A program made the translations under genes and the position numbers. From Scleromatobacter sp964418745 (GTDB lineage Bacteria; Pseudomonadota; Gammaproteobacteria; Burkholderiales; Burkholderiaceae_C): DNA of 64,000 nucleotides. The notes beneath the pieces were generated by a model. The model had not been told where the DNA came from. It saw only the letters and a program-made list of their open reading frames with translations, and did no database searches. Each line of letters begins with the position of its first letter. The first letter of the stretch is position 1. The stretch lies in assembly GCA_964418745.1 (NCBI GenBank), contig CAYQMX010000014.1, positions 114,843 through 178,842 on the forward strand, read 5' to 3'. Positions 1 to 8,553 of this stretch are shown here, piece by piece.

Positions 1-44
1 CCACGGCACGCATCACAAGAACACCTGAGAACGGACGAACCCCC

Positions 45-1571
45 ATGGCCAATTCCCCCGACGTCACCAGCATGGCGCTGTTCTGCGACTTCGAGAACGT
101 CGCCCTCGGCGTGCGCGACACGCACCACGAGAAATTCGACATCAAGCTGGTGCTCGAGAGGCTGCTGCTCAAGGGCAGCATCGTCGTCAAGAAGGCGTAC
201 TGCGACTGGGAGCGCTACAAGGGCTTCAAGTCGACGATGCACGAGGCCAACTTCGAGCTGATCGAGATCCCGCACGTGCGCCAGTCGGGCAAGAACTCGG
301 CCGACATCCGGCTGGTGGTCGACGCGCTGGACCTCTGCTACACCAAGGCCCACGTCAACACCTTCGTGATCATCAGCGGCGACTCCGACTTCTCGCCGCT
401 GGTGTCCAAGCTGCGCGAGAACAACAAGCAGGTGATCGGCGTCGGCGTCAAGGAGTCGACCTCGGACCTGCTGATCGCCAACTGCGACGAATTCATCTTC
501 TACGACGACCTGGTGCGCGAAAGCGGCCGCCAGTCGAGCCGCCGCGAAGCGCGGCCGGCCCCGCCGGCGAACCGCCGCCCGAGCGCGCCCTCGGCCAACC
601 CCGAGGACGACCGCCGCCGCGACGAGGCGGAGAGCCGCAAGAACAAGGCCGTCGAGCTCGCGCTGCAGACCTTCGAGGCGCTGTACGCCGAACGCGGCGA
701 CGGCGGCAAGATCTGGGCATCGGTGCTCAAGGAGGCCATCAAGCGCCGCAAGCCTGATTTCAGCGAGTCGTACTACGGCTTCCGCAGCTTCGGCGGCCTG
801 CTCGAGGAGATGCAGGCGCGCGGCTTCCTGAAGATGGGCCGCGACGAGAAGTCCAACGCCTATGTGTTCCGCAGCAGCGGCTCCGAGTCCGCGCCCGGTG
901 CGTCGGCCGGCGCGGAAGCCGTGGCCCCCGAGGTGCTGCCGGTCACGCACCGCGCCGGCGAGCCCGAGCCCCGCGGCCGCGGCACGCGCTCGCGCGGCGG
1001 CCGTCGTGGCGCCGGTGCCGGTGCCAGCGAACGCCACGACTTCGAGCCCGTGCTGGCCGTCGAGACGGCGCAGGCCTCGCTGCCCTACGCGGCCGAGGAG
1101 GAGGACGACGACGCGGCCGAGCGCTTCGCCGACGCGGCGCGCCAGTCGCAGGCCTCCCGCACCGTGAACCCGCCGGCCGAGCCGGCGCCCGATGCCGACA
1201 CCTACGTCTCCGAGACGACCGACGACGCGCCGCCGCGCGAGGGCCATCCGCGCCGTGGCAATCGCGGTGGACGCGGCGGGCGCGGCAACGCGGCGCGCAA
1301 GAACGCGGCGCCGGGCGCCGGGCGTTCGGCCGAGGCGGCCGGCGCGGCACCGGTGCCCGCACCCGCACCCGCACCCGCACCCGCACCCGCACCGGCCCCC
1401 ATGGCCGCGCCGGTGGTCGTCGAAGCGGCCGCCCCGGCGGCCAAGGCGCCCCGGACCCGCAAGGCCGCCGCGGCCAAGAGCGCCGAGGCGGCGCCCGCGA
1501 AGAAGCCGGCCGCGAAGAAGGCTGCGGCCCGACCGGCGCGCAAGACCAAGGCGGCCCCGGACGCGGCCTGA
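45..1571 (+). CDS. NYN-domain (LabA/DUF88-like) protein with OST-HTH domain and long Ala/Pro/Lys tail
   Basis: 508 residues. Residues about 10-155 form a NYN (PIN-like) nuclease fold with the expected acidic positions: D15 in the CDFEN motif, D87 and D93 in the SADIRLVVDALD stretch, and D113/D115 in GDSDFSPLV. Residues about 200-275 look like an OST-HTH/LOTUS RNA-binding domain. The remaining ~230 residues are low-complexity: Arg/Gly patches, a Pro-Ala repeat and a Lys/Ala-rich end like histone H1. By family this should be a cytoplasmic RNA-binding or RNA-cleaving protein; the RGG-like and basic tail supports nucleic-acid binding. Substrate unknown. The ATG at 45 starts the conserved domain directly; the upstream promoter lies outside the window. 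Confidence 0.9.
   Translation: MANSPDVTSMALFCDFENVALGVRDTHHEKFDIKLVLERLLLKGSIVVKKAYCDWERYKGFKSTMHEANFELIEIPHVRQSGKNSADIRLVVDALDLCYTKAHVNTFVIISGDSDFSPLVSKLRENNKQVIGVGVKESTSDLLIANCDEFIFYDDLVRESGRQSSRREARPAPPANRRPSAPSANPEDDRRRDEAESRKNKAVELALQTFEALYAERGDGGKIWASVLKEAIKRRKPDFSESYYGFRSFGGLLEEMQARGFLKMGRDEKSNAYVFRSSGSESAPGASAGAEAVAPEVLPVTHRAGEPEPRGRGTRSRGGRRGAGAGASERHDFEPVLAVETAQASLPYAAEEEDDDAAERFADAARQSQASRTVNPPAEPAPDADTYVSETTDDAPPREGHPRRGNRGGRGGRGNAARKNAAPGAGRSAEAAGAAPVPAPAPAPAPAPAPAPMAAPVVVEAAAPAAKAPRTRKAAAAKSAEAAPAKKPAAKKAAARPARKTKAAPDAA
1356..1391 (+). repeat. Hexanucleotide tandem repeat, six CCCGCA copies
   Basis: Six perfect copies of CCCGCA lie inside the NYN gene and encode a Pro-Ala dipeptide run. 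Because the unit is 6 bp, copy-number change would lengthen or shorten the linker without shifting frame. A similar 6-bp unit (CAGCCG, four copies, 6730-6753) encodes a Gln-Pro run in the receiver-domain gene. Confidence 0.9.
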
Positions 1572-1665
1572 GCGCCGCCGGGGGGCACGTGCCAGGCGCC
1601 GGGACGGCGCCGGCGTCCCCCCATGTCCTGCATGCGCCCGCGCCGCCATACCCCTAGGTGGTGTC

Positions 1666-1693
1666 TTGCATCCTGGCCCGGGCGGCCTAGATT
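1666..1693 (+). promoter_or_regulatory. Candidate sigma-70 promoter for the 1810 gene
   Basis: TTGCAT (1666-1671) and TAGATT (1688-1693) are separated by 16 nt, the only good -35/-10 pair I see in the 238-bp gap after the NYN gene. Transcription would start near 1700, giving a leader of about 110 nt before the ATG at 1810. Inferred from consensus only. Confidence 0.45.
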
Positions 1694-1809
1694 TCGTGTC
1701 TTCCGGTCGTGCTTGTCGCCGACCGGACAAGTCGAGGTCGCGCGCCCCCGGTGCCCGCCACGATCCCGATGTCCGCCACCCGGCACCGCATGCAACAGGG
1801 ACATCCATC

Positions 1810-2136
1810 ATGACCACTCTCGCATTCCGCACCGCTCCCGGCGCCGTGTCGATCACCGCCGGCCAGTCCAAGCAGCTGGGCATCGTCGACGTCAGCAAGT
1901 TCTCCAAGATCCGCGTCGTCGCCGACGAGCGCACCGGCTCGGGCACCGGCATCAACGTGCGCCTGACGCTGACCGAGGGCAACGAGCTCGTCGCCCAGCT
2001 CGACACCTTCACGCTGGCGCCGCACACGCAGCTCACGCGCGTCTACGACGTGCCCGGCACCAAGCTGACGATCTTCGCCGACGCGCTGGGCGGCAGCGGC
2101 ACCGACGGCATCGACCTGCTGGTGTACGGGGCCTGA
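1810..2136 (+). CDS. Small beta-rich hypothetical protein
   Basis: 108 residues with alternating hydrophobic and polar residues typical of an all-beta sandwich, no signal peptide, no cysteine and no transmembrane segment. I do not recognise the family. The ATG at 1810 follows an AGGGA Shine-Dalgarno-like sequence and has its own promoter candidate at 1666. In-frame sequence upstream of 1810 is a shadow of the NYN gene's other frames and does not look coding for this protein. The gene stands alone, with a convergent gene ending at 2173. Function unknown. Confidence 0.7.
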   Translation: MTTLAFRTAPGAVSITAGQSKQLGIVDVSKFSKIRVVADERTGSGTGINVRLTLTEGNELVAQLDTFTLAPHTQLTRVYDVPGTKLTIFADALGGSGTDGIDLLVYGA

Positions 2137-2172
2137 CGCGCAGACCCCACGCGCGCGGTCGCGGCGGCGCCG

Positions 2173-2817
2173 CTAGTTCTGCGACGAATGCGCCACGTGC
2201 AGCGACACCGCGCGGCCGGCGCGGAACTCGATCACGGTCGAGCTGACCATCTGCATGTTGCCCGACTGGCCCTGGAACAGGCTGGAGAAAAGAGGGCCAG
2301 TCTTGGCAGGGATGCCGAGCGCCTTGCGCAGTTCGGCGCTCAGGCCGCCCAGCCACAGGCCGTCGTCGAAGCGCACCGGCCTGAACCGGGCCGGCAGGTC
2401 GGGGCACTGGGGCGTGGCGGCGGCGCCGGCCGGCAGGTCGGCCGCGACGACGGCGTCGATGCGGCCGCGCGACAGTTCGCTGGACGTGAGCCACAGGCGC
2501 TGGGCGGCCGTGGCGTCGGGCAGCGTGTAGCAGAGCCAGTCCAGGGCGTCGGTGCCCTTGCCCTGGCGCTGGCTGGTGCCGACACCGATCGCCAGCCGGG
2601 TATCGGCCAGCGTGGAGCCGTCCAGCGTCACCCGGAGCGAGCCCATCAGCAGCGGGCGCACCGGGTCGGCACCCGGCGTGACAGGAGATTCCTTGGCGAC
2701 GGGCCAGGGCGGGGGCGGCGGCGCCGTTTCGGCGGCCAGCGGCGCGGTCAGCCACGACGCGGCCGTCGCGCCCAGGACGATCAACGCGGACAGCCGGGAA
2801 GGCGAGCGGATCTGCAT
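2173..2817 (-). CDS. Exported hypothetical protein
   Basis: 214 residues from the ATG at 2817. The N-terminus is a classical Sec signal (basic MQIRSPSR, hydrophobic core, cleavage near LAAE), followed by a Pro-rich stretch and a mature domain of about 185 residues. Two cysteines in the mature part could form a disulphide in the periplasm. The family is not recognised. The longer in-frame start at 2985 would put charged residues ahead of the signal peptide and is rejected. Convergent with the 1810 gene; upstream is a long gap. Confidence 0.7.
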   Translation of the reverse strand: MQIRSPSRLSALIVLGATAASWLTAPLAAETAPPPPPWPVAKESPVTPGADPVRPLLMGSLRVTLDGSTLADTRLAIGVGTSQRQGKGTDALDWLCYTLPDATAAQRLWLTSSELSRGRIDAVVAADLPAGAAATPQCPDLPARFRPVRFDDGLWLGGLSAELRKALGIPAKTGPLFSSLFQGQSGNMQMVSSTVIEFRAGRAVSLHVAHSSQN

Positions 2818-3251
2818 GGTCTGAAAGGGTCTCCGGAATCGTTTGTCTGCGACGGCCGCCTCTGCGTGCGACCGGTGCGGGTCGGCCCCGCGCTGCCGGG
2901 CAGTCTCACGCAGGGGGCGCCGGCTGTCTTGCCGAAAGCCGCCACCCGTCGAGCATGTTCCGGCCACGCCACTATCGTCCAGCATTTCGGCCAGCGTCGA
3001 GTGACTTGCCAGGCCAATCGGCGGTCATTTCGCACGATCGTGGCCTCCGGCCGACACCTGCCCCGCCCGCCGCGGTTGACGCACGGGCGCCCTGCGTCAG
3101 GGTGCTGACGTGATCCCCAAATCGCACTGCGGCGCAGGGTCGGCGGCCGCGCCCCGCGTGGGCCGCCCGGCCGCGGGCGAGAATCGGGGCGGACACGTGC
3201 CCTTCAGCGGGGTCTGGTAGAAACGTCGTCCGGCCCAACCGAAAGCCCGCC
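2818..3251. other. Intergenic gap with one dyad
   Basis: 434 bp between divergent genes. It must contain promoters for the exported protein (minus) and the acetoacetate decarboxylase (plus), but no convincing -35/-10 pair stands out. The one structured element is an imperfect palindrome at 3078-3098: GACGCA and TGCGTC arms flank a GGGCGCCC core. It lies about 150 bp upstream of the decarboxylase gene and could be an operator. No coding signal or RNA gene seen. Confidence 0.4.
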
Positions 3252-3989
3252 ATGACCGAAGACGAGGTGCGACAACGCGCCTTCGCGATGCCGCTGCACA
3301 ACCCGGCCTTCCCGCCCGGGCCGTACCGCTTCGTCAACCGCGAGTACCTGATCGTCACGTACCGCACCGACCCGGACGCGCTGCGCGCGCTGATCCCGGC
3401 GCCGCTGCAGCTGGCCGAGCCGGTGGTCAAGTTCGAGTTCATCCGCATGCCCGACTCCACCGGTTTCGGCGACTATACCGAGTCCGGCCAGGTGATCCCC
3501 GTCACGCTCGACGGCGAGCACGGCGGCTTCGTGCTGTCGATGTTCCTCAACGACCACCCGCCGATCGCCGCCGGCCGCGAGCTGTGGGGCTTCCCGAAGA
3601 AGCTGGGCCAGCCCGACCTGCGGGTGCACACCGACACGCTGATGGGCACCCTCGACTACAGCGAGTTCCGCATCGCCACCGGCACGATGGGCTACAAGCA
3701 CAAGGGCATGGACCCGGCGCTGGCCAAGGCCGCGCTCGAGGCGCCGGCCTTCCTGCTCAAGATCATCCCGCACGTCGACGGCACGCCGCGCATCTGCGAG
3801 CTGGTGCGCTACAGCCTGACCGACGTCACGGTCAAGGGCGCCTGGACCGGCCCCGGCGGCCTGGACCTGCGCCATCACGCGCTGGCGCCGATCGCCGACC
3901 TGCCGGTGCTCGAGATCGTCTCGACGGTGCACATCGTCGCCGACCTGACCCTGCCGCTGGGCACCGTGGCCCACGACTACCTGAAATGA
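3252..3989 (+). CDS. adc: Acetoacetate decarboxylase
   Basis: 245 residues, the usual family length. The Schiff-base lysine region is intact: LWGFPKKLG holds K116 (catalytic) and K117 (the neighbour that lowers its pKa) as in the clostridial enzyme. It converts acetoacetate to acetone plus CO2 in the cytoplasm. The next gene is a 3-hydroxybutyrate dehydrogenase in the same direction, 146 bp away. Together they would use 3-hydroxybutyrate from PHB turnover, making acetoacetate and then acetone. Other members of this superfamily act on different 2-oxo acids, so substrate is inferred from the KK pair and context. Confidence 0.9.
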   Translation: MTEDEVRQRAFAMPLHNPAFPPGPYRFVNREYLIVTYRTDPDALRALIPAPLQLAEPVVKFEFIRMPDSTGFGDYTESGQVIPVTLDGEHGGFVLSMFLNDHPPIAAGRELWGFPKKLGQPDLRVHTDTLMGTLDYSEFRIATGTMGYKHKGMDPALAKAALEAPAFLLKIIPHVDGTPRICELVRYSLTDVTVKGAWTGPGGLDLRHHALAPIADLPVLEIVSTVHIVADLTLPLGTVAHDYLK

Positions 3990-4037
3990 CGACCCCCGCG
4001 CTCCTCCCGTCGCTGCCCCCCGCGGGGGCGCTCGGTT
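3990..4037 (+). repeat. Intergenic repeat copy 1 (CTGCCCCCC-GGGGGC hairpin)
   Basis: Just after the decarboxylase stop. The core at 4011-4032 is the palindrome CTGCCCCCCGCGGGGGCGCT. Related cores follow stop codons at about 40866, 54580 and 56613. In RNA it forms a strong GC hairpin, so it may act as a transcript-end or mRNA-stability element; it has no U-tract. Confidence 0.6.
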
Positions 4038-4135
4038 AGGCTCGGGTGCGACCCTCGCTTGCCGAGAGCTTGGGCGACACATCACGACGCAGCCGCCATC
4101 CCTTCCCAACTTCAAACAACCCTCAGGAGCACCTC

Positions 4136-4918
4136 ATGCAACTCAAGGACAAAGTCGCCATCATCACCGGCTCGGCCAGCGGCATCGGCAAGGAGATCGC
4201 GCTCGAGTACGCCAAGGAAGGCGCCAAGGTCGTGATCGCCGACCTGTCGCTGGCCGCGGCCCAGGCCACGGCCGACGAGATCAACGCCGGCGGCGGCACG
4301 GCGATGGCCGTCGAGATGAACGTCACCGACGAGGCCGCGGTCGACGCGGGCACCGCCAAGGTGGTGGAGAAGTTCGGCGGCGTGGACGTGCTGATCAGCA
4401 ACGCCGGCATCCAGATCATCAGCCCCATCGTCGACTTCAAGTACGACGACTGGAAGAAGCTGATGGCCATCCACGCCGACGGCGCGTTCCTGACCACCCG
4501 CGCCGCGATGCGCGCGATGATCGCGCAGGGCAAGGGCGGCTCCATCATCTACATGGGCTCGGTGCACTCGCACGAGGCCTCGCCGCTGAAGTCGGCCTAC
4601 GTCACCGCCAAGCACGGCCTGATCGGCCTGGCCAAGGTGGTCGCCAAGGAAGGCGCCAAGGACAAGATCCGCGCCAACGTCATCTGCCCGGGCTTCGTGC
4701 GCACCCCGCTGGTGGAGAAGCAGATCCCCGAGCAGGCGAAGGCGCTGGGCATCAGCGAGGCCGACGTGATCAGGAACGTGATGCTCAAGGAGACGGTGGA
4801 CGGCGAGTTCACCACCGTGCAGGACGTCGCCGGACTGGCCGTCTTCCTGGCGGCGTTCCCCACCAACGCGCTCACCGGCCAATCGATCACCGTCTCGCAC
4901 GGCTGGCACATGCAATGA
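4136..4918 (+). CDS. bdhA: 3-hydroxybutyrate dehydrogenase (SDR family)
   Basis: 260 residues, classical short-chain dehydrogenase. The N-terminal Rossmann motif TGSASGIG, the NAG motif, the catalytic Ser in MGSVHSHEAS and the YVTAK Tyr-Lys pair are all present. The segment NAGIQIISPIVDFKYDDWKK is characteristic of D-3-hydroxybutyrate dehydrogenases, which interconvert 3-hydroxybutyrate and acetoacetate with NAD. An AGGAG ribosome site precedes the ATG at 4136. Its stop overlaps the start of the HAD gene (ATGA), so the two are probably translated as a pair. The adjacent adc gene would consume its product. Confidence 0.92.
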   Translation: MQLKDKVAIITGSASGIGKEIALEYAKEGAKVVIADLSLAAAQATADEINAGGGTAMAVEMNVTDEAAVDAGTAKVVEKFGGVDVLISNAGIQIISPIVDFKYDDWKKLMAIHADGAFLTTRAAMRAMIAQGKGGSIIYMGSVHSHEASPLKSAYVTAKHGLIGLAKVVAKEGAKDKIRANVICPGFVRTPLVEKQIPEQAKALGISEADVIRNVMLKETVDGEFTTVQDVAGLAVFLAAFPTNALTGQSITVSHGWHMQ

Positions 4919-5592
4919 TCCGTGCGGGCACCTTCAAGGCCGCCATCTTCGACATGGACGGCCTGCTCATCGACTCCGAGCGCGCCATCTCGGCCGCCTG
5001 GATCGAGGGCGCGAAGGCGCTCGGCTTCCGGCTGGAGATGGCCGACTTCCTGGACGTGGTCGGCCGCGCCGCGCAGCAGTCGGACGCGATCCTGATCGAG
5101 CTGCTGGGCAGCGAGGCGGCGATGCGGGCGACCGCGGCCAGGGCGCGCGCGCTGCTGCCGCACGCCGGCGGCGGGCCGGTGTTCCCGCTCAAGACCGGCG
5201 CCCTGCCGCTGCTGCAAGCCCTGCACGCGGCGGGCATCCCGTGCGCGGTCGCGTCGTCGTCCGGCGTCGACGAGATCCGCCATCGGCTGGGCCACGTCGA
5301 CGTGCTGAAGTACTTCCGCTGCATCGCGGGCGGCAACGAGGTGACGCACGGCAAGCCCGACCCGGCGCTGTACCTGCTGGCGGCCGCGCGCCTGGACGTG
5401 CCGCCCGAGGACTGCATCGCGTTCGAGGACAGCGAGAACGGCGCGCGCGCGGCGCAGGCCGCCGGCGTGCGCGTGGTGATCGTGCCCGACCTGAAGCATC
5501 CGCCGGCCGAAGTCGCGGCGCGCGCGCACGGCGTCATCGGCTCGCTGGCGGAGGCCATCGACCACCTGCCGCACTGGTTTCCGACGCTGTGA
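4915..5592 (+). CDS. HAD-superfamily phosphatase (beta-phosphoglucomutase-like)
   Basis: 225 residues, HAD subfamily IA. Motif I is FDMDGLLIDSE, with nucleophile and acid/base aspartates and the following substrate-cap helix; motif II is the ASSSG serine region; motif III includes the lysine of HGKPDPALYL; motif IV is FEDSENG. Such enzymes dephosphorylate small phosphosugars, 2-deoxy-sugar phosphates or nucleotides; the substrate cannot be told here. The gene starts inside the bdhA stop and ends in a GTGA overlap with the next gene, giving a three-gene translationally coupled run. Confidence 0.88.
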   Translation: MIRAGTFKAAIFDMDGLLIDSERAISAAWIEGAKALGFRLEMADFLDVVGRAAQQSDAILIELLGSEAAMRATAARARALLPHAGGGPVFPLKTGALPLLQALHAAGIPCAVASSSGVDEIRHRLGHVDVLKYFRCIAGGNEVTHGKPDPALYLLAAARLDVPPEDCIAFEDSENGARAAQAAGVRVVIVPDLKHPPAEVAARAHGVIGSLAEAIDHLPHWFPTL

Positions 5593-6134
5593 ACACGCCG
5601 CGCGACCCGCACGACCTGCCCTTCCTGGGCGGCTATCCATCGTCGACCCTGGCGCAGGTGCGCGACCTCGTCGCCCGGGGGCAGCTCGGTGACTACCTGG
5701 CGCGCCGCTATCCGGAACGCCATGGCGTGCGCAACGACGGCGCGCTCTACGAGCACGCGATGGCGCTCAAGCAGCGCTACCTGCGCAACGCGCCGCTGCT
5801 GTCCAAGGTGGCCTACGACAACCGGCTGCAGGTCGACCAGCGCGCGCTGGGCACGCTGACGGCGGTCTCGCGCGTGCAGGGCGGGCAGTTGAAGGCCAAG
5901 CGCGAGATCCGCGTCGCGGCGCTGTTCAAGGACGCGCCGGCCGCGATGCTGGAGATGATCGTCGTGCACGAACTCGCGCACCTCAAGGAACGCGATCACG
6001 ACAAGGCGTTCTACGCGCTGTGCGAGCACATGCAGGCCGACTACCACCAGGTCGAATTCGACACGCGGCTGTACCTGACCTGGCGTGCGCTGGAGACCGC
6101 GGCAGTGACGAAAGTCACGCCGGCAAACACCTGA
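5589..6134 (+). CDS. YgjP-like zinc metallopeptidase (M48-related)
   Basis: 181 residues with a GTG start at 5589 overlapping the HAD stop. The zinc motif HELAHL is followed by H-D-KAFY about nine residues later, the pattern of YgjP/DUF45 proteins (HEXXH plus downstream His). Cytoplasmic; no signal or membrane segment. In E. coli YgjP is linked to nucleic-acid or UTP metabolism, but the substrate of this branch is not established. The GTG start is chosen because the in-frame region upstream belongs to the HAD gene and the spacing matches coupled translation. Confidence 0.8.
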   Translation: MNTPRDPHDLPFLGGYPSSTLAQVRDLVARGQLGDYLARRYPERHGVRNDGALYEHAMALKQRYLRNAPLLSKVAYDNRLQVDQRALGTLTAVSRVQGGQLKAKREIRVAALFKDAPAAMLEMIVVHELAHLKERDHDKAFYALCEHMQADYHQVEFDTRLYLTWRALETAAVTKVTPANT

Positions 6135-6288
6135 CTGCGGCCGCGTCGCGCGCCGCCCGGACGCGCGGACAGGCTTCGCGTGCCCGACTTCACGAACTGG
6201 CGCGCCTTGCGTCGGCGTTTCCGCGGATCGGCCGACCCGGTTGACCCTATCCTCTGGGCATCCGAAAAGCTCCACCGCGTCGTCGACC

Positions 6289-7212
6289 ATGACCACCCTC
6301 CTTCTCGCGCTCCTCGCCGCCTTCGCCGCAGGCTTCGCGGCCTGGCGCGTCGCGGTCGCCCGCCGCCGCGCCGCCGCCACGCAGGCCGCCCGCGAGAACG
6401 CGCCGCAAGCCCTCCGCAAGGCCCGGACCGCCGCGCCCCCGGCGGGCGCCGCGGCCGCCGACGTCGAGGCCGCCCGCGCGAGCGCGCGCGCCAAGGCCCA
6501 GCGCGTGATCGAGGCCGAACAGGCACGCCGCAAGGCCGCCATCCAGAAGGCGCAGACCGCCGCCCGCGTGGAGGCCGAGCGCCGCGCCGCGCAGGCGGCC
6601 GCGGCCGCCGCCGCGCTCGAGTCCACGCTGCCCGCCAGCCGCTTGCCCCAGACCGAGCGCACGCCGCCGGTCGTCGCCCGCGCGCCGAAGCCGACGGTGA
6701 CACCGACGGTCGGCGACAAGGCGCAATCGCAGCCGCAGCCGCAGCCGCAGCCGCGGCCCGCCCCGACGGCCGCGCGCAAGGCCGCGGCGCCCACGGTGCT
6801 CAAGACCGTCGAGCAGACGCTGATCCTGCTGGTCGACGATTCGAAGATGGTGCGCGTCAAGTCGAGCCGCCTGCTGGCCGCGCACGGCTTCCAGGTCGTC
6901 ACCGCGGTCGACGGCATCGACGCGCTCAAGCAGTTCGAGGACTGCTGCCCCGACCTCGTGATCACCGACGTCGACATGCCCGAGATGGACGGCTTCGGCC
7001 TGGTCAATGCGCTGCGCGGCGACCCGCGCACGCAGCACATCCCGCTGGTGATGATCACCTCGGCCGAGGAGCGCCACCGCGAGGAAGCGCTGCGCGTGGG
7101 CGTCGGCCTGGTGCTGGGCAAGCCCTACGACGAGGCCGCGCTGATCGCCCATATCCGCGGGTTCAAGTTCTTCGCCCGGGCGGACGAGGCCGAGTCGGTG
7201 GCCTGCGCCTGA
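6289..7212 (+). CDS. Membrane-anchored response-regulator receiver protein
   Basis: 307 residues. Residues 1-20 form one hydrophobic anchor; residues about 20-115 are an Ala/Arg/Glu-rich, probably coiled-coil segment; then a Gln-Pro repeat; then a CheY-like receiver from about 178. Receiver residues are intact: D183/D184, phospho-acceptor D227 in TDVDMPEMDG, the T/S of MITSAEE and the K of GKPYD. No output domain follows. A receiver tethered to the inner membrane suggests local phospho-signalling, for example to polar or pilus machinery, but no partner kinase is nearby. The ATG at 6289 is preferred over the TTG at 6241 because it begins the anchor. Confidence 0.75.
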   Translation: MTTLLLALLAAFAAGFAAWRVAVARRRAAATQAARENAPQALRKARTAAPPAGAAAADVEAARASARAKAQRVIEAEQARRKAAIQKAQTAARVEAERRAAQAAAAAAALESTLPASRLPQTERTPPVVARAPKPTVTPTVGDKAQSQPQPQPQPRPAPTAARKAAAPTVLKTVEQTLILLVDDSKMVRVKSSRLLAAHGFQVVTAVDGIDALKQFEDCCPDLVITDVDMPEMDGFGLVNALRGDPRTQHIPLVMITSAEERHREEALRVGVGLVLGKPYDEAALIAHIRGFKFFARADEAESVACA

Positions 7213-7250
7213 CCTGCCGCGGCGCCGCCGCCGGCCGGTAGCATGCGGGG

Positions 7251-8549
7251 ATGCGTCCGCCGTCCCCCCGCCCGCCGGGCAATTCCTTTCACTGGCTCCT
7301 GTGGAGCGACGCGCTGACCCTGCTGTCCATGATGGTGGGCCAAGTGGCGCTGCCGTGGTGGATCGCGCAATCGGGCGGGGCGCACGACCTCGCGGTGTAC
7401 GGCGTGCTGGTGGCGGCGATGTCGTTCGTCGCGCTGCCGCTGCTGTCGCCGTTCGCCGACCGCCATGCCAAGCGCAGCCTGATGGCCGTCGGGCTGCTGG
7501 TGTTCGGGGTGGCCACCGGCGCCATGGCCGCGTTCGCCTCGCTGTCGCACTACCGGCTGGGTGTGGTCATCGGCATCGAGACCATCGCCGTGCTGGCCAC
7601 CGCGTTGATCATGCCGGCCACCAACAGCATCGTCACCGAGCTGGTGCCGCCGGCCGGCCTGTCGCGGGCGCTGGGGCAGCAACAGACCGCGCAGGCCAGC
7701 GGCCGCCTGGTCGGCCCGGCGCTCGCCGGCGCCGTGCTGGCGGCGGTGGGCACCGCGCGCACGTTGTGGCTGGGCGCCACGCTGCTGCTGGCCGCCGCCG
7801 CGCTGGCGACCCGCCTGCCGCGCCCGCCCCGCGACGCCCCGGCCCGGCCGCGCGGCCGCTGGGTCGACGAGTTCCGCATCGGCATGCGCGTGAACTGGGC
7901 CATTCCGATCGAGCGCGGCTGGGTGTTGTGCAATTTCGTTTGCGCGGTGTTCATGATGCCCGGCGTCATGATGCTGGTACCGCTCAAGGTGCAGTCGCTG
8001 GGCCTGTCGGCCGCGTGGCTGGGCGGCTGCGAGGCGGCGCTTTCGCTGGGCATGCTGCTGGGCTCGCTGGGGCCCGCCGCGTGGTGGGCGCGGGCGCAGG
8101 GCCGCTTCGCCACCCGCGTGAGCGGTGCGGTGCTCGGCGGCCTGGCGCTGGCGCTGGCGGGCTGGACCGCCGACCGCCACGTGCTGGTGGCCTGCTTCGC
8201 GGTGGCCGGCGTGTGCAACGCAGCCACCACGCTGGTGGGCAAGACCCACCGGATGCTCGCGCGCCCGCTCGCGTTCCGCGCGCGCATGTCGGCGGCGGCC
8301 ATCATGACGGTGCAGGTGTCGCAGACGCTGGGCCCGGCGCTGGCCGGCATCGCGCTGGTGCACTGGAGCGTGCGCGGCGTCTACGTGGCGTTCGGCCTGC
8401 TGAGCGCCGTCGCGGCGCTGGGCTTCTTCCTGGTGCCCGGCTTTCGCGCGTTCATGGCGCTCGAGCACGACGAGGTCGACAACTGGTACGGGCGTATGTA
8501 TCCCCAGGTGTTCGAGGCGGCGCAGGGCCAGTGGACGCCGGGCAGGTGA
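7251..8549 (+). CDS. MFS transporter
   Basis: 432 residues with about 12 hydrophobic segments and a charged loop between halves; the loop after TM2 carries the basic DRHAKR motif of the major facilitator superfamily (motif A-like). The arrangement resembles the enterobactin-exporter/MFS_3 drug exporters. It would move a small molecule across the inner membrane with proton exchange; substrate unknown. It ends five bases before the convergent GFA gene, so the two 3-prime ends nearly touch. Confidence 0.82.
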   Translation: MRPPSPRPPGNSFHWLLWSDALTLLSMMVGQVALPWWIAQSGGAHDLAVYGVLVAAMSFVALPLLSPFADRHAKRSLMAVGLLVFGVATGAMAAFASLSHYRLGVVIGIETIAVLATALIMPATNSIVTELVPPAGLSRALGQQQTAQASGRLVGPALAGAVLAAVGTARTLWLGATLLLAAAALATRLPRPPRDAPARPRGRWVDEFRIGMRVNWAIPIERGWVLCNFVCAVFMMPGVMMLVPLKVQSLGLSAAWLGGCEAALSLGMLLGSLGPAAWWARAQGRFATRVSGAVLGGLALALAGWTADRHVLVACFAVAGVCNAATTLVGKTHRMLARPLAFRARMSAAAIMTVQVSQTLGPALAGIALVHWSVRGVYVAFGLLSAVAALGFFLVPGFRAFMALEHDEVDNWYGRMYPQVFEAAQGQWTPGR

Positions 8550-8553
8550 GCGC

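Noticed and set aside
1356..1391. Short tandem array as a CRISPR-like or phase-variation repeat
   Set aside because: Six-base units without spacers, in frame within a coding region; a change in copy number would not switch the gene off.
4887..7121. 744-residue open frame on the minus strand
   Set aside because: Antisense shadow of bdhA, HAD, YgjP and receiver genes; its translation is Arg/Ala/Ser-rich low complexity with no domain, as expected from very high GC.
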